Shown here: one piece after another, positions 33,039-40,162 of the stretch
Numbering within the stretch: position 1 is the first letter of the stretch
Layout: each line of letters opens with the position of its first letter
Assembly (NCBI GenBank): GCA_039683515.1
Contig: JBDKRG010000019.1
Coordinates: 1 to 53,067 of the forward strand
Reading direction: 5' to 3'
Length of the DNA: 53,067 bases
Source: JAJFUE01 sp039683515
Lineage (GTDB): Bacteria; Sumerlaeota; Sumerlaeia; MVZB01
The notes under the pieces: generated by a model
Database searches by the model: none
The model's input: the letters and a program-made list of their open reading frames with translations, nothing else
Told to the model about the DNA's origin: nothing
Program-made: the position numbers and the translations under genes

Positions 33039-34262
33039 ATGAAGATCTCGAGATCGAACCTATACCAAGTTTTTTCAATGCGCTGCCGGCGTGCGTGGGT
33101 TGCGTTGGCGCTGATGGCCTGCGCCGGCGCGGCACAGGCCCAATCGCCGGCGACGGTCCGCGGGCCGTGGCGGCTCGATGAAGGAACGACCGCGACGGTT
33201 CAGGACGTCTATCTCGCCGCATCGAACCCGTCCGTCGTTTCGGCCGCATGGATCACGAGCGACGGCTTCGCCCCCGGCATTTACCTGCGCAACCGTTCGG
33301 CGCTCGGCATCTGGCAGCCGATCATGCCGATCAAGGGAAACGTCGGCGGGCAGCCGCGCGACCTGGCGATGGCCCACGATGATGCCGCCCGGCTGTACAT
33401 GGTCTGGACGGCGCTCGAAGGCGGGCGCCGCCGGCTGCATTTCGCCCGGTCCGACACGCCGGCCCTCGTCACCCCCGCAAGCCCGCTGCCGCTCGGCGAT
33501 TCGGCCGAAGCCCAGTTCCCGGCCATCGCCGAGGCGCCCGGGCTCGGGATGATCCTCGTCTGGCAGTCGGAAAGCACGACCAACACGACCATCCGCGCGG
33601 CGGCGCTGCGCGAGAACGCCCCCCCGGCCGACCTCGGCGTGGTTTCGGGCGCAAGCCACTCGGCCATGGCCCCGCAGATCATCTCCACCAAGCCGCTGCG
33701 CGTCGCCTGGTACCAGATCGACGAGATCGGCGGCCGGGTGGCCGTCAACGAATGGGACAACGGCCGCTGGCGGGCCGCCACGGTGGAATCGCTGGCCGGC
33801 TTGCTGCCGCAGATCGGCAACGTGACGCTGCGCGCCGAGGCCGACACGCTCGCGGCGGGCTGGCAGGAACCGGATCCGGCCGGCATCGGCAAGATCGCCC
33901 TCGAGGTCCTTGGCCGGGCGAACGCGGCCACCACCGAAAGCACCAGGCGCGTGATGTTCGAGACGCCCCCCGGCGAGCATACGCAGCTTTCGATGGACGG
34001 CACGCCGCGGGGCCGCCTGACCGTCGCGTGGCGCAATTTCGCCGACGCGGGCCAGGAAATCCGCATGCGCTCGATCGACGCCGATGGGCGCCAGAGCGAA
34101 AGCGTGGCGCTTTCGCCGGCCAGCCAGCGTTTCGCCGGCCGGGTCGACCAGGTCACGATCGGCGACTGGTCGGTCGCGGCGTGGACCGACGTGGCGCGCG
34201 ACGGCGGCCACGGCGGCGTCTATGTTTCCGAACTGAACTGGCAAACCCCCGCCGGCAAGTAA
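33039..34262 (+). CDS. Exported protein of unknown function, possibly a beta-propeller
   Basis: A 407-residue protein with a signal peptide (MRCRRAWVALALMACAGAAQAQ, residues about 14-35) and a beta-rich mature part. Repeating segments with Trp near the middle of a strand (VSAAWITSDG, LYMVWTALEGG, MILVWQSEST, LRVAWYQIDE, LAAGWQEPDP, LTVAWRNFAD, WSVAAWTDVA) occur about every 45-55 residues. I read them as seven blades of a propeller of the sialidase/BNR-like sort, but no Asp-box (SxDxGxTW) is present. There is no catalytic motif. A terminator separates it from the PEP-CTERM gene. I prefer ATG 33039 to the GTG at 33030. It is followed after 43 bases by the broken M48 gene. Confidence 0.7.
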   Translation: MKISRSNLYQVFSMRCRRAWVALALMACAGAAQAQSPATVRGPWRLDEGTTATVQDVYLAASNPSVVSAAWITSDGFAPGIYLRNRSALGIWQPIMPIKGNVGGQPRDLAMAHDDAARLYMVWTALEGGRRRLHFARSDTPALVTPASPLPLGDSAEAQFPAIAEAPGLGMILVWQSESTTNTTIRAAALRENAPPADLGVVSGASHSAMAPQIISTKPLRVAWYQIDEIGGRVAVNEWDNGRWRAATVESLAGLLPQIGNVTLRAEADTLAAGWQEPDPAGIGKIALEVLGRANAATTESTRRVMFETPPGEHTQLSMDGTPRGRLTVAWRNFADAGQEIRMRSIDADGRQSESVALSPASQRFAGRVDQVTIGDWSVAAWTDVARDGGHGGVYVSELNWQTPAGK

Positions 34263-34305
34263 TTGTCTTCTTGATGGGTCGCCTCGGTGATCCGGGGGCC
34301 CATGC

Positions 34306-34740
34306 GTGAATCCAATGGGGATGATGGGCATGATGGCAAAATTTCAGGCAGCCCGGCTTGCCCGACTCGCGCTGCTGCTGACGATGGTGTTTTCGCTTTC
34401 CGGCTGCGCCGTGTTGGGATCGATCTCGGACACGCTGTTCATGATGAGCCCGCAGGATGAGATCGAGTTCGGCGCCAAGGCGCGCGCGCAGATCGAACCC
34501 AAGCTGGTCATGGAGCAGAACCCGGCCGTGAATGCTTACGTGAGCGGCCTGGGCAACCGGCTGTGGGCGAACACGCCCAGGGGCGACGTGCCGCCGCGGT
34601 TCCACGTCGTCAAGGACAAGGAGCTCAACGCGTTCGCGATCCCCGTCGGCGATGTCTACGTCCACACGAGGACGAATCAGGCGGCCGACGATGAGGCCGA
34701 GCTGGCCGTGTGATCGCACGAACTCGGCCACGTCACGCGC
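34306..34740 (+). pseudogene. N-terminal fragment of an M48 metalloprotease lipoprotein gene
   Basis: Encodes a lipoprotein signal (LALLLTMVFSLSGC) and the N-terminal part of an M48 peptidase: EIEFGAKARAQIEPKL, VNAYVSGLGNRLWANTP and FAIPVGDVYVHT, then ADDEAEL. The reading frame hits TGA at 34711-34713, just where the zinc motif should come. After a small indel the sequence still spells HELGHVTR, then homology ends at about 34740 and AT-rich DNA begins. The rest of an M48 gene resumes at 39656. The start is unsure (GTG 34306 or ATG 34333). The fragment lacks the complete HExxH site and cannot be an active protease. Confidence 0.85.
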
Positions 34741-34952
34741 CTCCAATTTCCGAAGAACTAAAGCTTTCTATTTTCGTAAAGAAATATTTTTTGTTAGATA
34801 TATTCTTAAATATCAACGTTCTATATATACCACAAGGTGGCCTTTTTGTACTATCTTGTCTTACGATATAACATCTCTATAGTAGAGGCTCATTCGGACA
34901 GATCAATATAGTAGATTTTGACAAATGTGTATTCATATTAAGGGGGTTGAAT

Positions 34953-35543
34953 ATGAAGTGGACGATGTCAATGGTTGTGCTCCTTGCACTAGTTTTGAGC
35001 GGCTTTGTCGTTGCTGATGAAATTGGCACACCCAGATTTGCGCCTCTCTCGGGAAAACTCTCGACTCATGAAGTGCAAAATACAGATCTCGAGGATTTAT
35101 TAGGAATAGGAACTGTTGAATTAAATCTGAAGGATGCGGCTAACAGGAAGATACAAGTCGGATATGATGACTGGACCGACGGCCAAATTGTAGGTGGTCA
35201 AAATTTGGGTTCACTCAGAATAAACGGTAAGAATGAGGTACGATTCATATATCAATCTCAATTTCCGGGCGACTTTAGACTCTTGGCTAAATCATCACCT
35301 TATATAGTAAGGAGTGAAATTAGCGGATTGAAACAAAGAGGATATCAACTAAGTACGTTTTGGATGCCTGATGTTCTTACATCGCCTGAACCAGGAAAAC
35401 CCGATAAACAATATTTTCTTGCGCTCTGTCTAAAAAAAACAGGGGTCATAAATCCACCCTCCAATCAAGAGGTGCCTTCAATGTTTGTCTCCAAATTCGA
35501 TAGGGTAATCGTTTTTTATATCAAAAATGAGCAACAACAATGA
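34953..35543 (+). CDS. Exported protein of unknown function (island gene 1)
   Basis: A 196-residue protein with a signal peptide (MKWTMSMVVLLALVLSGFVVA) and a soluble, beta-rich mature part with no family I recognise. The start ATG 34953 follows AGGGGG by 6 bases. Its stop overlaps the start of the next gene (ATGA), so the two are coupled. Visible features: a stretch VELNLKDAANRKIQVGYDDWTDG, few cysteines (one, in LALCLKK) unlike the miniproteins downstream, and a C-terminus rich in Asn/Gln. Codon use is AT-rich. Perhaps a binding protein working with the anchored protein downstream; that is a guess. Confidence 0.8.
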   Translation: MKWTMSMVVLLALVLSGFVVADEIGTPRFAPLSGKLSTHEVQNTDLEDLLGIGTVELNLKDAANRKIQVGYDDWTDGQIVGGQNLGSLRINGKNEVRFIYQSQFPGDFRLLAKSSPYIVRSEISGLKQRGYQLSTFWMPDVLTSPEPGKPDKQYFLALCLKKTGVINPPSNQEVPSMFVSKFDRVIVFYIKNEQQQ

Positions 35544-36607
35544 GTAAAACTGGCACACAAAGATGGATTGCATCCATAATAATATTAGCAATAATGGTAA
35601 TTGCATACGTTGCCGTCAGAAACACCAATTCAAACTCACAACATGCCGCCTCAACTGATAAGCCAATAAGTGCAACGAAATCCAAGATATACCCACAAAA
35701 GACCGTTGCGCCTTCAATCGAAGGAGTTGATATCAACACATATGTTGCTCAAGTTGTTTCCGATGTTAGGATATCACGGTTCGACGTGGGTATAAGAAAC
35801 CAAGATGAGTTGCGAAAGCAAATGCTAGATTGGGAAACGTTCCAATATACGCCTGTCAATCCGAGCTCAATACCAACGCTTGTGAAAGAGATAAAAATAG
35901 AATTGGAAACCGAAGCGGATGAGAAGATGATTAACGATCTGAGGGAATCATTTGCTGCATATCTGGAAGCCTATTCGGGAGATGATCCTGAGAAAATCAT
36001 CGCCCTTTTCGCAGGTGATAAGGCAGATTATGAAAAAGAATACCCTGATAACGATGAGTTTTTGAGCCAAGCCCGAGCAATGGCGATAGAAGCTATGCAA
36101 TCCAACAGTCAGGATAAATCTGAACTCAATAAGATGTCGACTTTAGAATTGTTGAAGAAAGAAATGGGGACTCTGCACACACTCGGTTCTAGCAAAATTC
36201 CGCCCGAACTTAAGATAAAAAAGGTAAAGTTAATAAGCACTATAGGTGGAATTTCCAAGGACAAATCGAGGGCGATTATCGCCAAGCTCTCCAAAGATGA
36301 CTATATTCCCGAACAGTGGGACCCGCGTCATGGACTAGAAGGAAAGTTATATTTACAGTTTAGAGACGTATTTAATACGCCTGGTGGTGTTTCTAATTCT
36401 GTCTATGCTCCATTATCCTTCCGGGAAAGTATGAAAATCCCGCATGACGTTTATTATGCGGATCTCTACTTACACCAAAAAGTAGAAAATGATCCGGCAA
36501 ATTTATATGTGTTGAGATTTGTTTGGGATGAGAAAGCCACAAAGTGGAGGACCATGCATGCCGTATGGTTTTACAATGGTCCAAGAGAGAATCTTCTAAT
36601 GTGGTAA
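35540..36607 (+). CDS. Membrane-anchored protein of unknown function (island gene 2)
   Basis: A 355-residue protein with one N-terminal transmembrane helix (residues 10-27, WIASIIILAIMVIAYVAV), a Ser/Thr/Lys-rich linker and a charged extracytoplasmic domain. Residues about 110-235 are helical and acidic (DEKMINDLRESFAAYLEAYSGDDPEKIIALFAGDKADYE). The last 60 residues are aromatic-rich (YYADLYLHQKVENDPANLYVLRFVWDEKATKWRTMHAVWFYNGP), resembling the last strands of an NTF2-like cone that ends in a Trp-containing sheet. I do not recognise a family. It overlaps gene 1 by 4 bases. A 98-base spacer with a good ribosome-binding site leads to the cysteine-rich array. Confidence 0.8.
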   Translation: MSKTGTQRWIASIIILAIMVIAYVAVRNTNSNSQHAASTDKPISATKSKIYPQKTVAPSIEGVDINTYVAQVVSDVRISRFDVGIRNQDELRKQMLDWETFQYTPVNPSSIPTLVKEIKIELETEADEKMINDLRESFAAYLEAYSGDDPEKIIALFAGDKADYEKEYPDNDEFLSQARAMAIEAMQSNSQDKSELNKMSTLELLKKEMGTLHTLGSSKIPPELKIKKVKLISTIGGISKDKSRAIIAKLSKDDYIPEQWDPRHGLEGKLYLQFRDVFNTPGGVSNSVYAPLSFRESMKIPHDVYYADLYLHQKVENDPANLYVLRFVWDEKATKWRTMHAVWFYNGPRENLLMW

Positions 36608-36705
36608 ACAAAATGCAGATAAATATATCTCAAGGAAGGAGGCTGGGTATGGTGAAATAATGAATTTAAATCGAAACACACTCTAGCTTTAGGAAGGGGA
36701 TCAAA

Positions 36706-36963
36706 ATGCGTAAGTCTCGAGTCGCAATGAAGTTGTTACAAACTCTGATTGTTATGTCTACTCTCCTTGTTGTTGGAACTGTAAATGCAATCGAGTTCTG
36801 TGGTTGTGTCGAAATTCAACCACTCGAATGTATGTTCAGTAGTTGTGGAGAGATTACGTCTTGCATGGCAGCGAGTGATTGCAAGGCGACTTGTACTTGT
36901 ACGCCTAGCAAATGTGTTCTGGGCTTCTGTGTCGCTGGATCAAACGTATGTGAAAGTGTCTAA
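36706..36963 (+). CDS. Secreted 11-cysteine miniprotein 1
   Basis: An 85-residue precursor. The signal peptide MRKSRVAMKLLQTLIVMSTL... ends in VNA, and the mature part of about 57 residues holds 11 Cys. The framework is shared by four following genes: CxC-x7-C-x4-C-x5-C-x5-C-x2-C-x-C-x4-C-x4-C-x6-C. This copy alone has x3 rather than x2 between the sixth and seventh Cys. Conserved non-Cys positions include SSCGEI, TPSKCVLGFC and AGSN. AGGAAGGGG lies upstream of the start. I know no named family with this spacing. It might be a disulfide-rich effector, a toxin-like peptide, an inhibitor or an exported metal-binding peptide; the sequence does not decide. Confidence 0.85.
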   Translation: MRKSRVAMKLLQTLIVMSTLLVVGTVNAIEFCGCVEIQPLECMFSSCGEITSCMAASDCKATCTCTPSKCVLGFCVAGSNVCESV

Positions 36964-36978
36964 ATAGGAGGCATAAAA

Positions 36979-37224
36979 ATGCTTAGAAGACGGAAATCAG
37001 TAGCTATGGTTGCGCTCATGTTTATGATCGTTGCCGCAATTTGTGCGCAAGCTGATGAATGTTCATGTGACAAACAACCGGCCGTAAGTTGTTTCCTGTC
37101 GAGTTGTGGTGAAATTCCGGCATGTACAGCGATCGGAAGTTGTGTTGATTGTGTTTGCACCCCATCAAAATGTGTTTTCGGGTGGTGTGTATCGGGTTCA
37201 AACAGTTGCAAAGCTCATAAATAG
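36979..37224 (+). CDS. Secreted 11-cysteine miniprotein 2
   Basis: An 81-residue precursor starting MLRRRKSVAMVALMFM, signal cleavage likely after CAQA, mature part DECSCDKQ.... All 11 Cys sit in the exact shared spacing. Shared words are SSCGEIPAC, CTPSKCVFGWC and SGSNSC, so it is closest to copy 1. It begins 15 bases after copy 1 with a full AGGAGG 8 bases before the ATG, so strong translation is expected. It ends in a short basic tail (KAHK). Confidence 0.87.
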   Translation: MLRRRKSVAMVALMFMIVAAICAQADECSCDKQPAVSCFLSSCGEIPACTAIGSCVDCVCTPSKCVFGWCVSGSNSCKAHK

Positions 37225-37269
37225 AACCTTTAGTTGGACTTGATACAACTCAACTAGGAGGTTAGGTTT

Positions 37270-37527
37270 ATGTTTAAAAAGAAAATGTCCATAATTGTGG
37301 CTATCATCCTAATGGTCATGGGTATCTGTACGAATTCTCTCCATGCCGCATCGTGTTCCTGTCCAGGATGGCCAGCACTAAATTGCCTGTTCAATAGTTG
37401 TGGTGCGATTCCGCCATGTAGTGTAACCGGGACATGCGTTGAGTGCAAATGTTACCCAAACGTTTGCGCTCTGGGATTTTGCATAGCTGGGTCGAATACT
37501 TGTACAGCCACTGAGTACCCTCAATAA
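37270..37527 (+). CDS. Secreted 11-cysteine miniprotein 3
   Basis: An 85-residue precursor (MFKKKMSIIVAIILMVMG, cleavage likely after SLHA). The mature part contains the 11-Cys framework with the standard spacing. It differs in the variable loops (PGWPALN, GAIPP, SVTGT, YPNV), while ALGFC and IAGSNTC remain conserved. The tail ATEYPQ is extended. AGGAGG precedes the start by 11 bases. The spacer after copy 2 (45 bases) has a small AGTTG/CAACT inverted repeat. Confidence 0.87.
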   Translation: MFKKKMSIIVAIILMVMGICTNSLHAASCSCPGWPALNCLFNSCGAIPPCSVTGTCVECKCYPNVCALGFCIAGSNTCTATEYPQ

Positions 37528-37603
37528 ATCTATTTCGAGTGGTGTACAGGTGGGGCGAACATTTGTAATGGTCAAAATCTTCATGTTGAAAGGGGTGAGT
37601 AAA

Positions 37604-37855
37604 ATGAAAGTTGGACTCCCGTTTTGTTTGATTCTTATTGCGGCCATACATTTTCTGTACACGCCTAGCTTAAGGGCTGAAGGTGGATGTAGTTGTGGTC
37701 CACAAGCGGCCCTGACTTGCACACTGACCTCTTGTGGAACAGTCGCCGCATGCATGGCATTTGGAACATGTACTCGTTGTGAATGTATTCCCAGTAAGTG
37801 TGTGTTGGGTTTTTGTATTACAGGGGAAAACACTTGCGAAAATGGAGTTTCATAA
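37604..37855 (+). CDS. Secreted 11-cysteine miniprotein 4
   Basis: An 83-residue precursor (MKVGLPFCLILIAAIHFLY, cleavage likely after SLRA). The mature peptide EGGCSCGPQ... keeps all 11 Cys with identical spacing, with IPSKCVLGFC and ITGENTC in place of AGSN. I chose the ATG at 37604, which follows AAAGGGG at a normal distance; an in-frame GTG at 37595 and a longer reading are less likely. The stop overlaps the next ATG (TAATG), so copies 4 and 5 are translationally coupled. Confidence 0.85.
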   Translation: MKVGLPFCLILIAAIHFLYTPSLRAEGGCSCGPQAALTCTLTSCGTVAACMAFGTCTRCECIPSKCVLGFCITGENTCENGVS

Positions 37856-38094
37856 TGAAAATATTGACAATGTTTCTGGCTATATTTGCTTTAACAGTCT
37901 CGTCTGTTAAGGTCGCCAATGCTGACGGGTGCGCATGTCTTGCAATTGAGCCATTGGAATGTGCAATCACATCGTGTGGATATGTACCCCTCTGCACAGC
38001 TGAGGGTTCGTGTACAACTTGTAAGTGTGGTAGTCATTACTGTTTTGCTGGATTTTGCTTCGCCGGTTCAAACAGTTGCAAGATAAATTCTTAA
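37855..38094 (+). CDS. Secreted 11-cysteine miniprotein 5
   Basis: A 79-residue precursor (MKILTMFLAIFALTVSSV, cleavage likely after VANA). The mature part DGCACLAIEPLEC... has the complete 11-Cys framework. The segment EPLEC is shared with copy 1 (QPLEC), and FAGSNSC closes the domain. GSHYC replaces the PSKC loop. Starts within the stop of copy 4. Last gene of the array; a 209-base spacer with a long hairpin follows. Confidence 0.86.
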   Translation: MKILTMFLAIFALTVSSVKVANADGCACLAIEPLECAITSCGYVPLCTAEGSCTTCKCGSHYCFAGFCFAGSNSCKINS

Positions 38095-38163
38095 CATCCG
38101 GCCTTCCGAATGTAGCTGCTCAATGACGGGTAATCATGTTTCATGGGATTTTAATGAATTCGA

Positions 38164-38209
38164 TAATGATTCGTCACGCATGAGTAGAACTATGCGTGGC
38201 GAATCATTA
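38164..38209. other. 18-bp hairpin after the cysteine-rich array
   Basis: TAATGATTCGTCACGCAT (38164-38181) pairs with ATGCGTGGCGAATCATTA (38192-38209) with a single G-U and a 10-base loop. No T-run follows, so it is not a textbook terminator. It may mark the end of the array transcript, protect its 3' end, or be a small transposon or operator relic. The surrounding 38095-38303 has no convincing gene. Confidence 0.75.
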
Positions 38210-38303
38210 ATATTTCGGCAATGTTCCCGCTGCGGTGTAGGAACCCATCCAAAACGTCAACGAATATGCCATTCATATACTCCATATTTTTTGGGAGACA
38301 ACA

Positions 38304-39281
38304 ATGTCACAAGCTCGTAAAACAATATCTTTCGTCTTTTGCTGTATACTGTTATTGATCATGGTTTCTTGTCATAAAGGTGACAGCGTAATAACATATG
38401 AATATGATTTTGGTTCTATTTTCAAAGGCGATGAATTATCACATTTGTTTCCGATGGACCGTACTTTTTTGATAACACACGAGTTAGTATCAGTAAAAAA
38501 AGCATGTGCATGTCTGAAAACAAAGATAGAGCTAAATAATGGCAAACCAGGATTTTGCGCTGAAGTAGATAGCTCACGAATAGGTTTAGGGAAGCAAAAT
38601 GTAATTATTCTCGCCAAATATAAAAATTCGCAAACATTGTATAAATATGTTCTGACTGGATATGTATTTCCTGTTACGCCCGAATCAATAAATGTGGGTC
38701 CCGTATTGTACAATCAAACTAAATCGGATATTTTTGTCGTGCGATGCAAAAATGGGGCAGTTGCAAAATATCTCGGGTCTGAATCGACGGATAAAAGAAT
38801 TGTTGTTGAGAATATAACGAAAAAAAAATATGATTCGGATATTCTCATTAATTGCAGAATTAATATCAACAATAAAGCTTCGGTTTTTCCATGCGGAAAT
38901 TTGGATACAGTAATAACAATATTTACAGGCACTGAAGATATGAAAGAATGCCACAAGGTGCGTATTTTAGGATATTTATATCCACCGATTCTGATTAACC
39001 CACCAGCAATTAGTGTGGGCGTTAACGATGCCACGTCATCATTCACTAAAAATATCACCTTTAGAAACATGGACGTTACGTCGTCTCCTTTAATGGTAAA
39101 ATATATTTCAACTGATTATCCAGATTTAAATGTGAAACAGATTGGTCAGCAAAAAGATTGTGTTACGTACGCGATAAAGGGAACGATTCGGAAAGGAAAG
39201 ATTAAAAATAAAATATTATTTAATTCTAATCGTGCAGAACAAGATATGTTGGAAATATTTATTTACGGTTATGGAGAATAG
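38304..39281 (+). CDS. DUF1573-type lipoprotein
   Basis: A 325-residue protein with a lipoprotein signal (MSQARKTISFVFCCILLLIMVSC). After it comes a DUF1573 domain: EYDFGSIFKGDELSHLFPM and, about 30 residues on, the CxC motif in KKACACLKTKIE, followed by ILAKYKNSQTLYKYVLTGYVFP. The middle and C-terminal parts look like two more Ig-like (ASPM/SPD2/Hydin-type) beta domains (ILINPPAISVGVNDATSSFTKNITFRN). DUF1573 proteins are common in Bacteroidota and Planctomycetes, with no proven role. GGGAGA lies 7 bases before the ATG. It shares the AT-rich codon use of the island and is the likely envelope partner of the secreted miniproteins (inference). Confidence 0.8.
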   Translation: MSQARKTISFVFCCILLLIMVSCHKGDSVITYEYDFGSIFKGDELSHLFPMDRTFLITHELVSVKKACACLKTKIELNNGKPGFCAEVDSSRIGLGKQNVIILAKYKNSQTLYKYVLTGYVFPVTPESINVGPVLYNQTKSDIFVVRCKNGAVAKYLGSESTDKRIVVENITKKKYDSDILINCRININNKASVFPCGNLDTVITIFTGTEDMKECHKVRILGYLYPPILINPPAISVGVNDATSSFTKNITFRNMDVTSSPLMVKYISTDYPDLNVKQIGQQKDCVTYAIKGTIRKGKIKNKILFNSNRAEQDMLEIFIYGYGE

Positions 39282-39284
39282 AAC

Positions 39285-39335
39285 ATGATTAAAAAAATCG
39301 ATGAGAGCACTGCTGACCTGTTAAGAGTCGAATAG
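39285..39335 (+). pseudogene. Truncated gene start (island gene)
   Basis: ATG at 39285, 3 bases after the DUF1573 stop, with GGAG upstream. It encodes MIKKIDESTADLLRVE then a stop inside transposase-derived sequence. I infer that the IS element inserted just after codon 6, cutting off a further operon member. Confidence 0.45.
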
Positions 39336-39652
39336 CTCCAATTGTTTAGGATTGGGTGAATTGTTAACAGGATCAAATTCATTATCGGAGATTTCAGAAA
39401 GGACCATTTATATTGGCATTTTCTCGAGAAGGGATAATCCTGACACTTGAACCATTGTGTACGGATTGGGTTCCAGATGCAGCCGCTTCCTCGCACTCGC
39501 CACCATCACGTAGACCCCGATTGCGATCCAGATCTATGTCTTGACCGCGTTATCCGAGCGACCGTAAAACGTCTTGATCCGTAGCTGCTGCTTGATCCAC
39601 TTGAAGAAACGCTCGACGGCCCAGCGGCACTTGGAGAGCCGCGCGATGGTTA
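39321..39652 (-). mobile_element. Remnant of an IS4-family transposase (C-terminal part)
   Basis: On the minus strand one frame reads LTIARLSKCRWAVERFFKWIKQ and continues LRIKTFYGRSDNAVKT, then IWIAIGVYVMVASARKRLHLE, PYTMVQVSGLSLLEKMP and a final LELFDS. These are the C-terminal signature of IS4-type DDE transposases, including the catalytic Glu of the R..VE.FFKWIKQ segment. Two in-frame stops (TAG after AVKT, TAA after MPI) stand where glutamine or asparagine codons are expected. The N-terminal two thirds are missing; the frame ends abruptly at the M48 fragment. The element is dead and its left end lost. Confidence 0.85.
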
Positions 39653-39655
39653 GGG

Positions 39656-40117
39656 CCGGCAGACGACGAGGCCGAGTTGGCGGGCGTGATCGCGCATGAG
39701 CTGGGCCACGTCACACGGCGCCACGGCGCCAGCCAGGTGAGCCGCCAGCAGGGGATGGACATCGTCGGCCAGATTCTGCTGGGCACCGACGCCGCGGCTG
39801 CGGCGCAACTGCTCTCGGGGATTGTTTCGTCGGGGGTGATGTTCAATTACAGCCGCGAGGATGAGCGCGAGGCGGACGCGATCGCCGTCGGCACGCTCAC
39901 ACGGATCGGGTACGACCCGCTGGCCATGCGCGATTTCTTCGTGAAGATCAAGACCAAGTACGGCGACGCCTCGGGGCCGGTGACGACGCTGTTCGCGTCG
40001 CACCCGCCGACCGCCGAGCGGATCGCGAACGTGGAAAACCTGGCCGCCCAGCTCTCCACCGGAGCCAAAAACCGCCCGACCCAGGAGCTCAACCGGATCA
40101 AGGCGGCGCTGAAGTAG
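39656..40117 (+). pseudogene. C-terminal fragment of an M48 metalloprotease gene
   Basis: Starts in mid-gene with PADDEAELAGVIAHELGHVTRRHG, so the zinc motif HELGH is intact. It runs to the normal C-terminus: FNYSREDEREADAIAVGTLTRIGYDP (third metal ligand, E in the ExxxxD motif) and the TLFASHPPTAERI segment of family M48. No start codon or signal of its own is present apart from an in-frame TTG. Its first 60 bases repeat, with about eight synonymous changes and an indel, the last 60 bases of the fragment at 34306-34740. It therefore belongs to a diverged copy, not to the identical gene. Confidence 0.85.
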
Positions 40118-40132
40118 CCCAAATGCCGGCGG

Positions 40133-40153
40133 GTCGCTTCGGCTCGAAGCGAC
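40133..40153. repeat. Palindrome with GTCGCTTCG arms (left copy)
   Basis: GTCGCTTCG-GCT-CGAAGCGAC, a perfect 9+9 palindrome. An inverted copy lies at 40363, flanking the GCCGGC-rich repeat. Confidence 0.8.
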
Positions 40154-40162
40154 ATCTTGGCG

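Larger units (their letters stand above)
34741..39652. mobile_element. AT-rich genomic island between two M48 gene fragments
   Basis: Base composition drops abruptly at about 34741 from GC-rich to AT-rich and returns at about 39500-39650. The segment has different codon use, different ribosome-binding sites (strong AGGAGG) and no resemblance to neighbouring genes. It carries eight intact genes, one cut-off gene start and a decayed IS4-type transposase at the right end. No integrase, phage or conjugation gene is visible. The 212 bases at its left edge (34741-34952) hold no gene. A TTGTAC...TATAAC pair with 15-base spacing at 34846-34872 is a weak promoter candidate. Confidence 0.85.

Noticed and set aside
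36706..38094. Cysteine-rich genes as lanthipeptide or other modified-peptide precursors
   Set aside because: They have Sec signal peptides rather than RiPP leaders, and no modification enzyme, dedicated protease or transporter gene lies in the island.
38123..38320. Possible 65-residue gene between the array and the DUF1573 gene
   Set aside because: It lacks a good ribosome-binding site, reads through the 18-bp hairpin and overlaps the DUF1573 start. Its translation has no signal or Cys frame.
34741..39652. Island as prophage or conjugative element
   Set aside because: No integrase, capsid, portal, relaxase or mating-pair gene is visible; only an IS remnant.
34680..39722. Target-site duplication flanking the island
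   Set aside because: The matching flanks are about 60 bp but differ at several synonymous positions and by an indel, so they are diverged homologous segments, not a duplication made by a recent insertion.
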